The position numbers were made by a program, and so were the translations under genes. This document shows, one piece after another, positions 33,183 through 42,159 of a stretch of DNA of 64,000 bases. The DNA lies in NCBI RefSeq assembly GCF_040371945.1, contig NZ_BAABWS010000001.1, positions 372,001 through 436,000 of the forward strand. The letters run 5' to 3'. The stretch is from Litorivita sp040371945 (GTDB taxonomy: Bacteria > Pseudomonadota > Alphaproteobacteria > Rhodobacterales > Rhodobacteraceae). The first letter of the stretch is position 1; every line of letters starts with the position of its first letter. The notes beneath the pieces are model-generated. The model had not been told where the DNA came from, made no database searches, and saw nothing but the letters and a program-made list of their open reading frames with translations.

Positions 33183-33595
33183 GTCCCGTCCTTCATCGGG
33201 CCTTCTGCCCGTCTATGTGAGAGGCGCCGCGACCTGCCCGCTTTGACCCTCTATTGGCCTTTGGGCGGTTTTTCCCGCTCGGGCCGGTTTTGATTGTCTT
33301 TATATTCCCGCGTAAATTGGGCGAATTTGCGGCAAATTGCGTATATTTAGAGGATGTTTGCGTGACATCTGCGCGCCAAAGGGCCAAAATCGCTTTGCAC
33401 ATCCGGCGCTGCATCGCAGGCTCTGCCCAACGGTCCTTCGCCGATATAGATCATGCCCAAGAGTGAACTTGTTAGCGCTAACGAACTTTGATATAGCAAG
33501 GCAAAACGCCCCATAACCGCGCGCAATACCGGCGCGGAAAATCCGCCACGCGCCGCCGCGCAAACCGGCGAAAGCATAGCCAAGGCCAGTAAAAT
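33183..33595. promoter_or_regulatory. 413-base divergent region between lipoprotein gene and edd
   Basis: It holds the edd promoter and operator (given separately) near its right end. The AT-rich part around 33290-33360 could serve the minus-strand lipoprotein gene. No gene is seen. Confidence 0.5.
33469..33497 (+). promoter_or_regulatory. edd promoter overlapped by a LacI-type palindromic operator
   Basis: GTTAGCGCTAAC at 33471-33482 is a perfect 12-base palindrome with the TAGCGCTA centre typical of LacI/GalR-family operators. It overlaps a -35-like TTGTTA (33469-33474), spaced 17 bases from TATAGC (33492-33497). This layout implies repression of edd-eda, relieved by a sugar acid or its metabolite. 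The regulator gene is not in the window. Confidence 0.65.
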
Positions 33596-35401
33596 ATGCC
33601 CCTCAATCCGACACTTGCCGCCATCACCGACCGCATCCGCAAACGCTCCGAAGGCGCGCGCGCCGATTATCTGGACCGTATGGCGGCGGCCGCACAGGGC
33701 GGGCCGCGCCGCGCGCATCTAAGCTGCGGCAACCAAGCCCATGCCTATGCCGCCATGGGCGCGGATCAGGACCGTTTGGTGCAATCGCCCGCGCCGAACC
33801 TCGGGATTATCACCGCCTATAACGACATGCTCTCGGCGCATCAGCCGTTTGAAACCTACCCCGCGATGATCCGCGACACGGCACGCGCCAATGGCGGCAC
33901 CGCCCAAGTCGCAGGCGGCGTGCCCGCCATGTGCGACGGCGTCACCCAAGGCCAGACCGGCATGGAATTGTCGCTTTTCTCGCGCGATGTCATTGCCTTG
34001 GCCGCCGGTGTCGGCCTGTCGCACAACACCTTCGATGCGGCACTCTTCCTCGGGGTTTGCGATAAAATCGTGCCCGGATTGGTGATCGCCGCCGCGACAT
34101 TCGGCTATCTTCCGGCGATTTTCCTGCCCGCAGGCCCCATGCCCTCGGGCCTGCCCAACGATGAAAAAGCCGCCGTGCGCAATAAATTCGCCACTGGCGA
34201 GGTGGACCGCGCCGCCTTGATGGCCGCCGAAATGGCCTCCTACCACAGCGCGGGCACCTGCACCTTTTACGGCACCGCCAACAGCAACCAGATGTTGATG
34301 GAATTCATGGGGCTGCACCTGCCCGGGGCCAGCTTTGTCAACCCGAACACGCCGCTGCGCGAGGCCTTGACCCGCGCGGGGACCGAGCGCGCCTTGCAAA
34401 TCACCGCGCTTGGCAATGATTACCGCCCTGCGGCAGCGATCTTGGATGAAAAGGCCTTTGTCAACGGCATCGTCGGGCTGATGGCCACGGGCGGGTCGAC
34501 CAATCTCGTGCTGCACCTGCCCGCCATGGCGCGGGCGGCGGGAGTGATCCTCGATTTACAGGATTTCGACGAGATCTCGGCCATCGTGCCGCTGATGGCC
34601 AAGGTTTATCCGAACGGATTGGCCGATGTGAACCATTTCCATGCGGCGGGCGGGCTTGGCTTGATGATTGCGCAGCTTCTGGACGCAGGCCTCTTGCATG
34701 AGGACGTGCGCACCGTGGCGGGCGACGGGCTGCACCACTATACGCGCGAGCCGCGCCTTGAGGGCGGCAAGCTGACCTTTGTCGAGGGTCCGCGCCGATC
34801 CGAGAACGAAAAGATCATCCGCCCCGCCGCCGATCCTTTCCAAAGCTCCGGAGGGCTCAAATTGCTTAAGGGCAACCTTGGCGAGGCGATCATCAAAACC
34901 TCTGCCGTCGCGCCCGAGCGGCGCATCATCGAAGCCCCCGCCCGCGTGTTCCACGACCAAGAGAGTGTGAAAAACGCCTTTAAAGCAGGGGAATTTACCG
35001 GTGACACCATCGTCGTGGTGCGGTTTCAGGGGCCGAAATCCAACGGCATGCCGGAATTGCACGGGCTGACCCCGACGCTTTCGGTGCTGCAAGATCGCGG
35101 TCTGAAAATCGCGCTGGTGACCGACGGGCGCATGTCCGGTGCCTCGGGCAAAGTCCCCGCCGCCATCCACCTTAGCCCCGAAGCCGCCGCAGGCGGGCCG
35201 CTCGCCCATGTGGCCGATGGCGACATCCTGCGCCTTGATGCCGAGGCGGGCACATTGGAAAACCTCACCGCCGGTTTCATCGACCGCCCCGCCGTCACCG
35301 CCGATCTGACCGGCAATGGCACCGGCGTCGGGCGCGAGCTTTTCTCGGCCTTTCGCGCCGCAGTCGGCCCCGCCAAAACCGGCGCGGCGGTCGTGGTCTA
35401 A
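33596..35401 (+). CDS. edd: Phosphogluconate dehydratase
   Basis: 601 residues, the usual Edd length. Edd turns 6-phosphogluconate into 2-keto-3-deoxy-6-phosphogluconate, the first committed step of the Entner-Doudoroff route. The protein has the IlvD/Edd motifs including LSCGNQAHAYAAMG, GGVPAMCDGVTQGQTGMELS (Fe-S Cys), YHSAGTCTFYGTANSNQMLME (second Cys) and TDGRMSGASGKVPAAIH. The Fe-S cluster cysteines are present. Cytosolic. Followed after 36 bases by eda, so the two form the classical operon under the operator at 33471-33482. Confidence 0.96.
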   Translation: MPLNPTLAAITDRIRKRSEGARADYLDRMAAAAQGGPRRAHLSCGNQAHAYAAMGADQDRLVQSPAPNLGIITAYNDMLSAHQPFETYPAMIRDTARANGGTAQVAGGVPAMCDGVTQGQTGMELSLFSRDVIALAAGVGLSHNTFDAALFLGVCDKIVPGLVIAAATFGYLPAIFLPAGPMPSGLPNDEKAAVRNKFATGEVDRAALMAAEMASYHSAGTCTFYGTANSNQMLMEFMGLHLPGASFVNPNTPLREALTRAGTERALQITALGNDYRPAAAILDEKAFVNGIVGLMATGGSTNLVLHLPAMARAAGVILDLQDFDEISAIVPLMAKVYPNGLADVNHFHAAGGLGLMIAQLLDAGLLHEDVRTVAGDGLHHYTREPRLEGGKLTFVEGPRRSENEKIIRPAADPFQSSGGLKLLKGNLGEAIIKTSAVAPERRIIEAPARVFHDQESVKNAFKAGEFTGDTIVVVRFQGPKSNGMPELHGLTPTLSVLQDRGLKIALVTDGRMSGASGKVPAAIHLSPEAAAGGPLAHVADGDILRLDAEAGTLENLTAGFIDRPAVTADLTGNGTGVGRELFSAFRAAVGPAKTGAAVVV

Positions 35402-35437
35402 CCCGCTCTTTTTCATATTTCATAAGGACTTGCCCCA

Positions 35438-36079
35438 ATGACGCCCGAAGTCGCCTCGCAAAAATCCGAAGCCCTGTGCACTCTGGCGCCGGTCATTCCG
35501 GTGCTGGTTCTCAACGATCCCGACATCGCCCAAGACCTCGCGCGCGCCTTGGTCAAAGGCGGCTTGCCGGTGCTTGAGGTGACGTTGCGCACGCCCAAAG
35601 CCTTGGAGGTCATCGCGCAGATGGCCAAGGTCGGCGGCGGCGTGGTTGGCGCCGGATCGCTGCTCACCCCCGAGCACGTCACCGCCGCCGTGCAGGCCGG
35701 CGCGCGTTTTGGCGTCTCGCCAGGCAGCACGGCGCGGCTGCTGGAGGCCTGCGAGGCGGCGGACCTGCCGCTCTTGCCCGGCGCCGCGACCGCCTCCGAG
35801 GCCATGGCGCTCTTGGAGCGCGGCTATCGGGTGCAAAAATTCTTTCCCGCCGAAATCAACGGCGGCGCGGCGGCTCTCAAAGCCATCGGCGCACCGATCC
35901 CGCAGGTGCGGTTTTGCCCCACGGGCGGCGTCTCGCTCAAGAATGCGGGCGATTACCTTGGGCTGGACAATGTGCTTTGCGTCGGCGGAAGCTGGGTCGC
36001 ACCGGCGGATTTGATCGCGGCAAAAGATTGGGACGCTATTGCCGAACTGGCGGCGCAAGCGGCGGCATTGCCGCGTTAA
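35438..36079 (+). CDS. eda: KDPG aldolase
   Basis: 213 residues. Eda splits 2-keto-3-deoxy-6-phosphogluconate to pyruvate and glyceraldehyde-3-phosphate through a Schiff base. The catalytic Lys is in RVQKFFPAEINGGAAALKAIG, the Glu in VLEVTLRTPKALE, and the phosphate site in FCPTGGVSL. All family motifs are intact and length is normal. It completes the Entner-Doudoroff operon with edd. The stop is 27 bases before the end of a convergent small gene. Confidence 0.96.
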   Translation: MTPEVASQKSEALCTLAPVIPVLVLNDPDIAQDLARALVKGGLPVLEVTLRTPKALEVIAQMAKVGGGVVGAGSLLTPEHVTAAVQAGARFGVSPGSTARLLEACEAADLPLLPGAATASEAMALLERGYRVQKFFPAEINGGAAALKAIGAPIPQVRFCPTGGVSLKNAGDYLGLDNVLCVGGSWVAPADLIAAKDWDAIAELAAQAAALPR

Positions 36080-36106
36080 GAGCGCCGCACAAATCGCTGA
36101 AATACA

Positions 36107-36379
36107 TCACGCATCCGCGATCCGCGTCGACCGGCCGCCGCGCCGTTTCGGCGCCAATATGCGGTCGCCCGCCTCGCGCAGGACTTGCGTCATCGGATGC
36201 TCCGGCGCCTGCGCGCCATAGCGCGTCAAAAGCTGCTTTGCCGCCTCGGGCGCATCCAAACCGGCGGGCAAGCTGAGCGCCCAATCCAAAAACACCGACC
36301 GGCATTCCTCGGCCCGAATGCCCTCGATATGATAGGCCTCGCGGATCAAGGCCTTGGGATCCATTTCATCGCCCTTCAT
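36107..36379 (-). CDS. 90-residue conserved-looking protein of unknown function
   Basis: Start chosen at ATG 36379 (GAGG seven bases upstream); ATG 36364 (MDPKALIREAYHIEGI) is an alternative with AAGGGC upstream. The protein is helical: KALIREAYHIEGIRAEECRSVFLDWAL, then APEAAKQLLTRYGAQ and MTQVLREAGD, ending in a basic tail. Such a short MDPK-starting protein next to glnE or eda is common in Rhodobacterales as I recall, with no known function. It follows glnE by 21 bases. Confidence 0.6.
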   Translation of the reverse strand: MKGDEMDPKALIREAYHIEGIRAEECRSVFLDWALSLPAGLDAPEAAKQLLTRYGAQAPEHPMTQVLREAGDRILAPKRRGGRSTRIADA

Positions 36380-36400
36380 TGGCTCGCCTCGCTCCTGTTT

Positions 36401-39325
36401 TTAGCTCGTCATATCGCCGCGCGGGGCGCGGGCGGGTTCTTTGCCGGTCTGCCGAATGGCGGCTGCGGGCCTTTGCAGCGCGGCCTCGATTACCGCCGCG
36501 GCCTGCGCGGACAGGCGCGCAAGCGTCTCGCGCAGGGCCGCGATATCCTCCTGCCCCGTTTCGCGCAAGAGCAAGGCGCAGCCGCCGCGCCCGATCACAT
36601 CTGTGTCGAGCGCCCCTTCGGTCAAAAGCTTGCTGACCACCTGAAGCTTCCAGCAAAGCGCATAGCTTTGGGTCAACTGCGCCGCGCCCTCATCGGTGAT
36701 CCATCCGGTTTGGCCCGCCGCCGCCAACCCCGCCTGCACATCGCGCGCCGCCTGCCCCGCCATCAACAGCGCCGCCTGCGCAAAAAGCTCGATATCCTGC
36801 ATCCGCCCCGCGCCGATTTTGACCTCCCACGGCCCGCCGCCGCCTTTGGCCGCGTTGATCCGCGTGCGCATCTGCGCCAATTCGCGCAGCACCTCCTCGG
36901 CGGCGCCTTTGCGCGCCACAAGCGCCGCGCGAAACGCCTCGATATCGGCGCCCAGACCCTGCGCCGCGCCGCCGCTATCGGCGACGATACGCGCCCGCGT
37001 CAGGGCCAGATGCTCCCACGTCCATGCTTCGCTATCTTGGTAGTTTTGAAAGCTTTGCCAAGAGGTTGCCACCGGACCTTGGGTGCCGGACGGGCGCAGG
37101 CGCATGTCGATCTCATATAGCCGCCCGCCCGCCATTTGCGCGCTCACGGCGGTGATCAGGGCTTGGGTCAGCCGCGCATAATAGGTCCGCACGGGCAAGG
37201 GACGCGTGCCCAGCGACTCCTCGGCCTCCTGCGGATCATAGATCACGATCACATCCAGATCGGAGGCCGGATTGAGCCGCCCCGCGCCCAAGGAGCCCAT
37301 CGCCAAAACGCAGGCCCCGCGCCCGGGTGGCGGGCCGTGTTTGACCGCGAACTGCGCCGCCACATGCTCGAACAGCACCTTCAAACAGCTTGCCGCCAAT
37401 TCGCAATACTGCTCTGCCGCCTGCGCTGCATCGGTCAATCCGCGCAGCAAATGCACCCCGATGCCGAAATGCCATTCCTTGGCCCAACGGCGGGTGGCGT
37501 CCAGTTTGGATTCGTAATCGCGCTCCGCGTCAAGGACGGCGCCCAGCTGTGCCTCAAGCGCCTCCGGTCCCGGCCAAGGGGCAAAAAAATCGCCCCCGAT
37601 CACCGCATCAAAGACCGAGGAATTGCGCGACAGATAGCGCGCCAATTCGGGCGCGGTTCCGGAGATATCCGCAATCAGATCAATCAGTTGCGGGTTGGCC
37701 TTAAAGAGCGAGAAAAGCTGCACCCCTGCGGGCAATCCGGCCAAAAACCCGTCAAAGGCCGCCAGCGCCTCGGCAGGGCGCGCCGCGCGCCCGAGACAGG
37801 CGAGGATTTGCGGCGACAGCTCGTCGAATATCTCTTGCGCCCGCGCCGAGCGCAGCGCCGGATAGCTGCGCCAACGGGCTATGACCTCGGGGTCGAACTC
37901 GGGCTGTGCGCGCCGCTCGGGGGCTTGGCTAGGCAGGGCGTCGGGCGCGGCGGGCATCTCCAATGCGCGCCCCGCCATGCTTTCTTGGGTGAAAAACTGT
38001 TCGGCAATCTCATGCACGGCACTCAGGCGCTCGGTCAGCTCCGCCTTAAGCCCCGCCAGATCGCGCCCCATGAAGGCCGCGATTCGCGCCATGCCCTCTT
38101 CGGTTTGCGGCAAGGCGTGGATTTGCGCGTCATTGACCATTTGCAACCGGTGCTCGACCTCGCGGTGCCAGCGGTAATGCGCGGCCAAGGCCTCGGCCAC
38201 GTCGCGCGGCACCCAGCCCTTATCGGCCAAGGCATTGAGCGAGGGCACCGTGCGCCGGTCGCGCAGCCCGCGATCGCGCCCGCCCGCAATCAATTGCCGC
38301 GTCTGGGTGAAAAACTCGATCTCGCGGATGCCCCCGCGCCCCAGCTTCATATCATGTCCCAAAAGCGTGATCGCCCCGCCGGTGCCTTTATGTTCGCGGA
38401 TCGCGAGGCGCATGTCATGGGCGTCCTGAATGGCGGCGAAATCGAGATGACGGCGCCATACAAAGGGGCTGATATCGTTCAAAAACCTCTCGCCCGCCGC
38501 CACATCGCCCGCACAAGAGCGCGCTTTGATATAGGCGGCGCGTTCCCATGTGCGGCCAAGGCTCTCGTAGTAACGTTCGGCGGCCTCCATCGACATACAA
38601 ACCGGCGTGACCGACGGGTCGGGACGCAGGCGCAGATCGGTGCGAAACACATAGCCCTCGGCGGTGATCTCACTCAGCGTTGCGGCCATTTTGCGCGTGG
38701 CACGGATCAGCGAGGCGCGCGCCTCGTGATAGTCATCGCGCCCGTAGCGGCCCTCGTCAAAGAGGCAGATCAAGTCGATATCGGAGGAATAGTTCAGCTC
38801 TCCCGCGCCCATTTTCCCCATGGCCAGAACGGCGATACCGCCCGCGACGGCGATATCCTGCTCGCCCGCCTCCGGCAGCTTGCCGCGCTTGATCTCGGTG
38901 GCTACGGCGGATTTGAGCGCCAGATCGGCGGCAAGGGCGGCAAAATCGGTCAGCGCGCCGGTGACCTCTTCCAAGTTCCACACGCCGCCCAGATCGGCCA
39001 ATCCGGTCAATAGCGCGGTGCGGCGCTTGGCTTGGCGCAGCGCGCTCGACAAATCACCGGTCCAATCGCCCTCGGCCATCTCGGTCAGGGCGCGCGCCTG
39101 CGCGGCCAATGCCGCCTCAGGCCCCTCCAGCGCCCGCGCCAGCCAATCACGCTCGCGCGTCATCAGCCCCGACAGATAGGGCGAACAGCCCCCCGCCCCC
39201 GTGATCAATTCGGCCACGGCGCCGGTCTGATCGGCAAAAAGCGCCCGCGCCTCGGCGCCGCGGTCGGCGTCAAAGGCGAAAGGCGTGCGGGTGATGCGGG
39301 CGGCGAAGGAGGTTTGCTGTGTCAT
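36401..39325 (-). CDS. glnE: Bifunctional glutamine synthetase adenylyl-remover/transferase
   Basis: 974 residues, near the family norm. GlnE adds AMP to glutamine synthetase when nitrogen is plentiful and removes it when nitrogen is scarce. Two nucleotidyltransferase domains are visible: the N-terminal remover with NYSSDIDLICLFDEGRYG near residue 180 and KLGRGGIREIEFFTQ, and the C-terminal transferase with LNPASDLDVIVIYDP near residue 690 and KIGAGRMQDIELFAQ. Each keeps the metal-binding DxD. The linker and C-terminal helices carry PII-response surfaces known from E. coli. Glutamine synthetase and glnB are not in the window. Confidence 0.95.
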   Translation of the reverse strand: MTQQTSFAARITRTPFAFDADRGAEARALFADQTGAVAELITGAGGCSPYLSGLMTRERDWLARALEGPEAALAAQARALTEMAEGDWTGDLSSALRQAKRRTALLTGLADLGGVWNLEEVTGALTDFAALAADLALKSAVATEIKRGKLPEAGEQDIAVAGGIAVLAMGKMGAGELNYSSDIDLICLFDEGRYGRDDYHEARASLIRATRKMAATLSEITAEGYVFRTDLRLRPDPSVTPVCMSMEAAERYYESLGRTWERAAYIKARSCAGDVAAGERFLNDISPFVWRRHLDFAAIQDAHDMRLAIREHKGTGGAITLLGHDMKLGRGGIREIEFFTQTRQLIAGGRDRGLRDRRTVPSLNALADKGWVPRDVAEALAAHYRWHREVEHRLQMVNDAQIHALPQTEEGMARIAAFMGRDLAGLKAELTERLSAVHEIAEQFFTQESMAGRALEMPAAPDALPSQAPERRAQPEFDPEVIARWRSYPALRSARAQEIFDELSPQILACLGRAARPAEALAAFDGFLAGLPAGVQLFSLFKANPQLIDLIADISGTAPELARYLSRNSSVFDAVIGGDFFAPWPGPEALEAQLGAVLDAERDYESKLDATRRWAKEWHFGIGVHLLRGLTDAAQAAEQYCELAASCLKVLFEHVAAQFAVKHGPPPGRGACVLAMGSLGAGRLNPASDLDVIVIYDPQEAEESLGTRPLPVRTYYARLTQALITAVSAQMAGGRLYEIDMRLRPSGTQGPVATSWQSFQNYQDSEAWTWEHLALTRARIVADSGGAAQGLGADIEAFRAALVARKGAAEEVLRELAQMRTRINAAKGGGGPWEVKIGAGRMQDIELFAQAALLMAGQAARDVQAGLAAAGQTGWITDEGAAQLTQSYALCWKLQVVSKLLTEGALDTDVIGRGGCALLLRETGQEDIAALRETLARLSAQAAAVIEAALQRPAAAIRQTGKEPARAPRGDMTS

Positions 39326-39421
39326 GGCCGCAGGTTGCGCCCGCGCGGGGGGCTGGTCAAGCGGATGTCGATGGGTAAATCTGCGTGCAACCGGACGGCA
39401 CAGGCAAGGAGAGGCGCGGGC

Positions 39422-39904
39422 ATGAGCAAAAGTTTAAAACGGGTGCGCGCGGCGCTTGAGGCGATGCAGGTCGAGGCTGATATCCGCGAGGTCGGCGCGG
39501 CGCGCACCGCCGCCGAGGCCGCCGTCGCGGCAGACTGCGAGATCGACGCCATCGTCAAATCCATCCTGTTTCGCGGCGAGACATCGGGTGCCGTGATCTT
39601 GTTTTTGACCGCAGGCGGCAATCAGGTCGACGGCGCCAAAGCCGGCGCATTGGCCGGTGAGCCGCTTGGCAAGGCAGATGCGGGCATTATTCGCGCGCAA
39701 ACCGGCTTTGCCATCGGCGGCGTCGCGCCCGTCGGGCATCTGACACCGCCGCGCGCTTTTTTCGACCCGCGCTTGCTGGATTTTGACCGAATCTGGGCCG
39801 CTGCGGGCACGCCGCGGCATATTTTCGCCCTCGCACCGCAAGAAATCTTGCGCCTAACCGGCGCGCAAGTAGCTGATTTTATTTCACAATCAAAAATAAT
39901 GTAA
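39422..39904 (+). CDS. YbaK/ProX-type aminoacyl-tRNA deacylase
   Basis: Start ATG 39422 behind GGAGAGGCGCG gives 160 residues. Family features: AAEAAVAADCEIDAIVKSILFRG with the key Lys, LFLTAGGNQVDGAKAG, and IGGVAPVGHLTPPRAFFDPRLLDFDRIWAAAGTPRHIFAL. Such enzymes hydrolyse mischarged Cys-tRNA-Pro or Ala-tRNA-Pro, guarding translation accuracy. The exact substrate cannot be read. It starts about 100 bases after the divergent glnE start. Confidence 0.88.
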   Translation: MSKSLKRVRAALEAMQVEADIREVGAARTAAEAAVAADCEIDAIVKSILFRGETSGAVILFLTAGGNQVDGAKAGALAGEPLGKADAGIIRAQTGFAIGGVAPVGHLTPPRAFFDPRLLDFDRIWAAAGTPRHIFALAPQEILRLTGAQVADFISQSKIM

Positions 39905-40023
39905 AAAACATTCACATAGCCCCTTGGCAAATCGGTGCTCCGTGCCGATGTTATCAATGTGAAGACGATAAACATTAACCCACGGGCCACACCCAAAGCG
40001 CCCTTTTACTTACGGAGACAGAC

Positions 40024-40470
40024 ATGACCCTCGCCGCCCAAACCGCCCAACCCCACGCGCCGCAAATGAGCTGGCTCGCCCGCAGCGAGGCATGGCTTGA
40101 CCAAAAAGGCAAAGGCGCATGGATCGCCGCTATGGTGCTGGGCTTTATCTTTGTTTGGCCTGTCGGCCTCGCCCTTCTGGCCTATATGATCTGGAGCAAG
40201 AAAATGTTTTCCAAAAACTGCAGCCGCCGCGCGCGGTTCTCCCATCACGGCATGTCCGCGATGAAAACCACGGGCAACAGTGCCTTTGACGCCTATAAGA
40301 TGGACACGCTGCGCCGCCTTGAAGAAGAGCAAGAGCAATTCGAAGCCTTCTTGCAGCGCCTGCGCGAAGCCAAGGACAAATCCGAGTTCGACAGCTTCAT
40401 GGAAGACCGTGCCAAACGCGCCGCCGCGCCGGACATGGATGACGCAAACGGCCAACCCCGCGAAGCGTAA
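40024..40470 (+). CDS. DUF2852 membrane protein
   Basis: 148 residues. One clear membrane segment (AWIAAMVLGFIFVWPVGLALLAYMIW, residues 33-58) follows the lead MSWLARSEAWLDQKGKG, the DUF2852 pattern of alphaproteobacteria. The rest is a charged cytosolic coiled-coil region (TLRRLEEEQEQFEAFLQRLREAKDKSEFDSFM). Function unknown. A GGAGAC site lies just before the start. No operon partner; followed after 95 bases by an RDD gene. Confidence 0.82.
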   Translation: MTLAAQTAQPHAPQMSWLARSEAWLDQKGKGAWIAAMVLGFIFVWPVGLALLAYMIWSKKMFSKNCSRRARFSHHGMSAMKTTGNSAFDAYKMDTLRRLEEEQEQFEAFLQRLREAKDKSEFDSFMEDRAKRAAAPDMDDANGQPREA

Positions 40471-40565
40471 TCCGCCCGCCAAGCCAATGCCCTGCCCGCG
40501 CAACCTTTCGCGCGGGCAAGGCCGATTTCAACCGTCGCGCATCGACGCGCCTAGCGGAGCCATAA

Positions 40566-41021
40566 ATGTATCAGCCCGAGTTCACCCACGCCCTGCCCGA
40601 CCCCGAGACCCAGCCGGAGTTTTACGCCGATGTGGCGACCAAACGGCTTTTGGCCTTTGTGATCGACGTGCTGCTGATCGGGGTTTTGACCGTCATCGCG
40701 ATCATTTTCTCGCTGTTCTTGTTCACCTTTATCGCCGCTCTGGTCTATGCGGTGATCAGCTTCATCTACCGCACCATGAGCATTGCCAACCGCTCCGCCA
40801 CACCCGGCATGCGGATCATGGCGATTGAAATGCGCACCTTGACGGGCGCGCGCCTGTCGCTGCCGATGGCCGCTGCGCATACGCTTGGCACGACGCTGTC
40901 CTTTGCCTTTTTCCCTGCACAGATCGCTTCGATCGTCATGATGCTGGCAACCGCGCGCGGTCAGGGGCTGACCGACCAAGTGATCGGCACGGTGGTTTTG
41001 AACAAACGCGCCGGCGCGTGA
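40566..41021 (+). CDS. RDD-family membrane protein
   Basis: 151 residues. The RDD domain begins VATKRLLAFVIDVLLIGVLTVIA with the characteristic Arg and Asp in the first helix; further helices are LFTFIAALVYAVISFIY and ALAAAHTLG-like segments (MAAAHTLGTTLSFAFFP). TPGMRIMAIEM is the conserved RDD central motif. RDD proteins may act as ion or solute transport components; no substrate is assigned. A short cytosolic N-terminus precedes the first helix. Confidence 0.85.
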   Translation: MYQPEFTHALPDPETQPEFYADVATKRLLAFVIDVLLIGVLTVIAIIFSLFLFTFIAALVYAVISFIYRTMSIANRSATPGMRIMAIEMRTLTGARLSLPMAAAHTLGTTLSFAFFPAQIASIVMMLATARGQGLTDQVIGTVVLNKRAGA

Positions 41022-41188
41022 CGTTGCGCAAGGCCGCCCCAAGCGAATCGCCAAATTCGCAAAAAGCGCTGTCTTAGGGGCATATTTTCATGCCCTTAAC
41101 GCTACAATTAACCGGATTTTAATCAAGGCTTGGCGCTATGATGGATCATTGGTATCTTTTTAAGTGAATCCAAATTAACGGTTATTTG

Positions 41189-42022
41189 ATGCGCCACACC
41201 CTGCCCCTTGCGCCGCAATTTTATGTGACGGCCCCGCAACCTTGCCCCTATCTTGAGGGCCGGATGGAGCGCAAGCTGTTCACCTCCTTGCAAGGCGACA
41301 ATGCCGAAAAGCTCAACGACAGCCTGTCGCATCAAGGCTTCCGGCGCAGCCAGAATGTGCTCTACCGCCCGTCTTGCACCGAATGTGCCGCCTGCCTGTC
41401 GGCGCGCATCGATGTGTCGAAATTCAAAATGACCAAAAGCCAGCGCCGGATCATGAAGCGCAATGCGCATCTGACCCGCCGCGCGACCTCGCCTTGGGCC
41501 ACAGAAGAGCAATACGCGCTGTTCCGGCGCTATTTGGAAAACCGCCACGCCGATGGCGGCATGGCCGATATGGATGTCTATGAATTCGCCGCGATGATCG
41601 AGGAAACCCCGATCCGCACCCGCGTGATCGAATACACCGACCGCGAGGCGGATGAATTGGTCGGCAGTTGCCTGACTGATGTGCTCTCCGACGGGCTGAG
41701 CATGGTCTATAGTTTTTACACGCCCGACCGCCCCAAAGACAGCCTTGGCACCCATGTGATCCTCGACCATATCCAGATCGCCCAAGATGCGGGGCTGCCC
41801 TATGTCTACCTTGGCTATTGGGTGCCAGGCAGCGACAAGATGGGCTATAAGGCGCGTTTCTCGGGGCTGGAGCTTTACACCGGCGGTCAATGGCAACCGA
41901 TGACCCATCCCGACGACTACGAAGCGCCCGCGCATCCTTTGTCCAATGATCCGATTTCCGAGCAGGTCGCCAATATCGCCCTGCCCGACCTCAGCCCCAA
42001 ACGCGCCGCCGAGCGCGGCTGA
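41189..42022 (+). CDS. bpt: Bpt-type aminoacyl-tRNA-protein transferase
   Basis: ATG 41189 gives 277 residues. The ATE-N part has PCPYLEGRMERKLFTSLQG and the cysteine set of the family (RPSCTECAACLSARID), and the C-terminal ATE part has KDSLGTHVILDHIQIA and YLGYWVPGSDKMGYKARF. In bacteria Bpt attaches leucine to N-terminal Asp or Glu, marking proteins for ClpAP by the N-end rule. Arginyltransferase is an alternative label for the same superfamily. No clear ribosome site precedes the start. It is followed by a strong terminator. Confidence 0.88.
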   Translation: MRHTLPLAPQFYVTAPQPCPYLEGRMERKLFTSLQGDNAEKLNDSLSHQGFRRSQNVLYRPSCTECAACLSARIDVSKFKMTKSQRRIMKRNAHLTRRATSPWATEEQYALFRRYLENRHADGGMADMDVYEFAAMIEETPIRTRVIEYTDREADELVGSCLTDVLSDGLSMVYSFYTPDRPKDSLGTHVILDHIQIAQDAGLPYVYLGYWVPGSDKMGYKARFSGLELYTGGQWQPMTHPDDYEAPAHPLSNDPISEQVANIALPDLSPKRAAERG

Positions 42023-42058
42023 GCAGGCCGCACAAACGCCCCCGCCTGTCACGGCTAC

Positions 42059-42088
42059 AAACCGCCCTTGCTCTGGGGGCGGTTTTTT
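42059..42088 (+). terminator. Rho-independent terminator after bpt
   Basis: AAACCGCCC (42059-42067) pairs with GGGCGGTTT (42077-42085) around a nine-base loop and runs into T residues to 42088. Confidence 0.9.
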
Positions 42089-42113
42089 CATGCCTGCACG
42101 TCCCCAATGCAAA

Positions 42114-42136
42114 CGGCCGCCCCGAAAGGGCGGCCG
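42114..42136 (-). terminator. Hairpin after dctM
   Basis: CGGCCGCCC (42114-42122) and GGGCGGCCG (42128-42136) form a nine-base stem with loop CGAAA; on the minus strand it is followed by a short TTT. It ends the TRAP operon, convergent to the bpt terminator. Confidence 0.7.
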
Positions 42137-42159
42137 CGTGACGTGGTATGTGATTGTGA

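Noticed and set aside
37136..39013. 625-codon plus-strand frame opposite glnE
   Set aside because: glnE motifs in both halves are intact on the minus strand; the plus frame has none.
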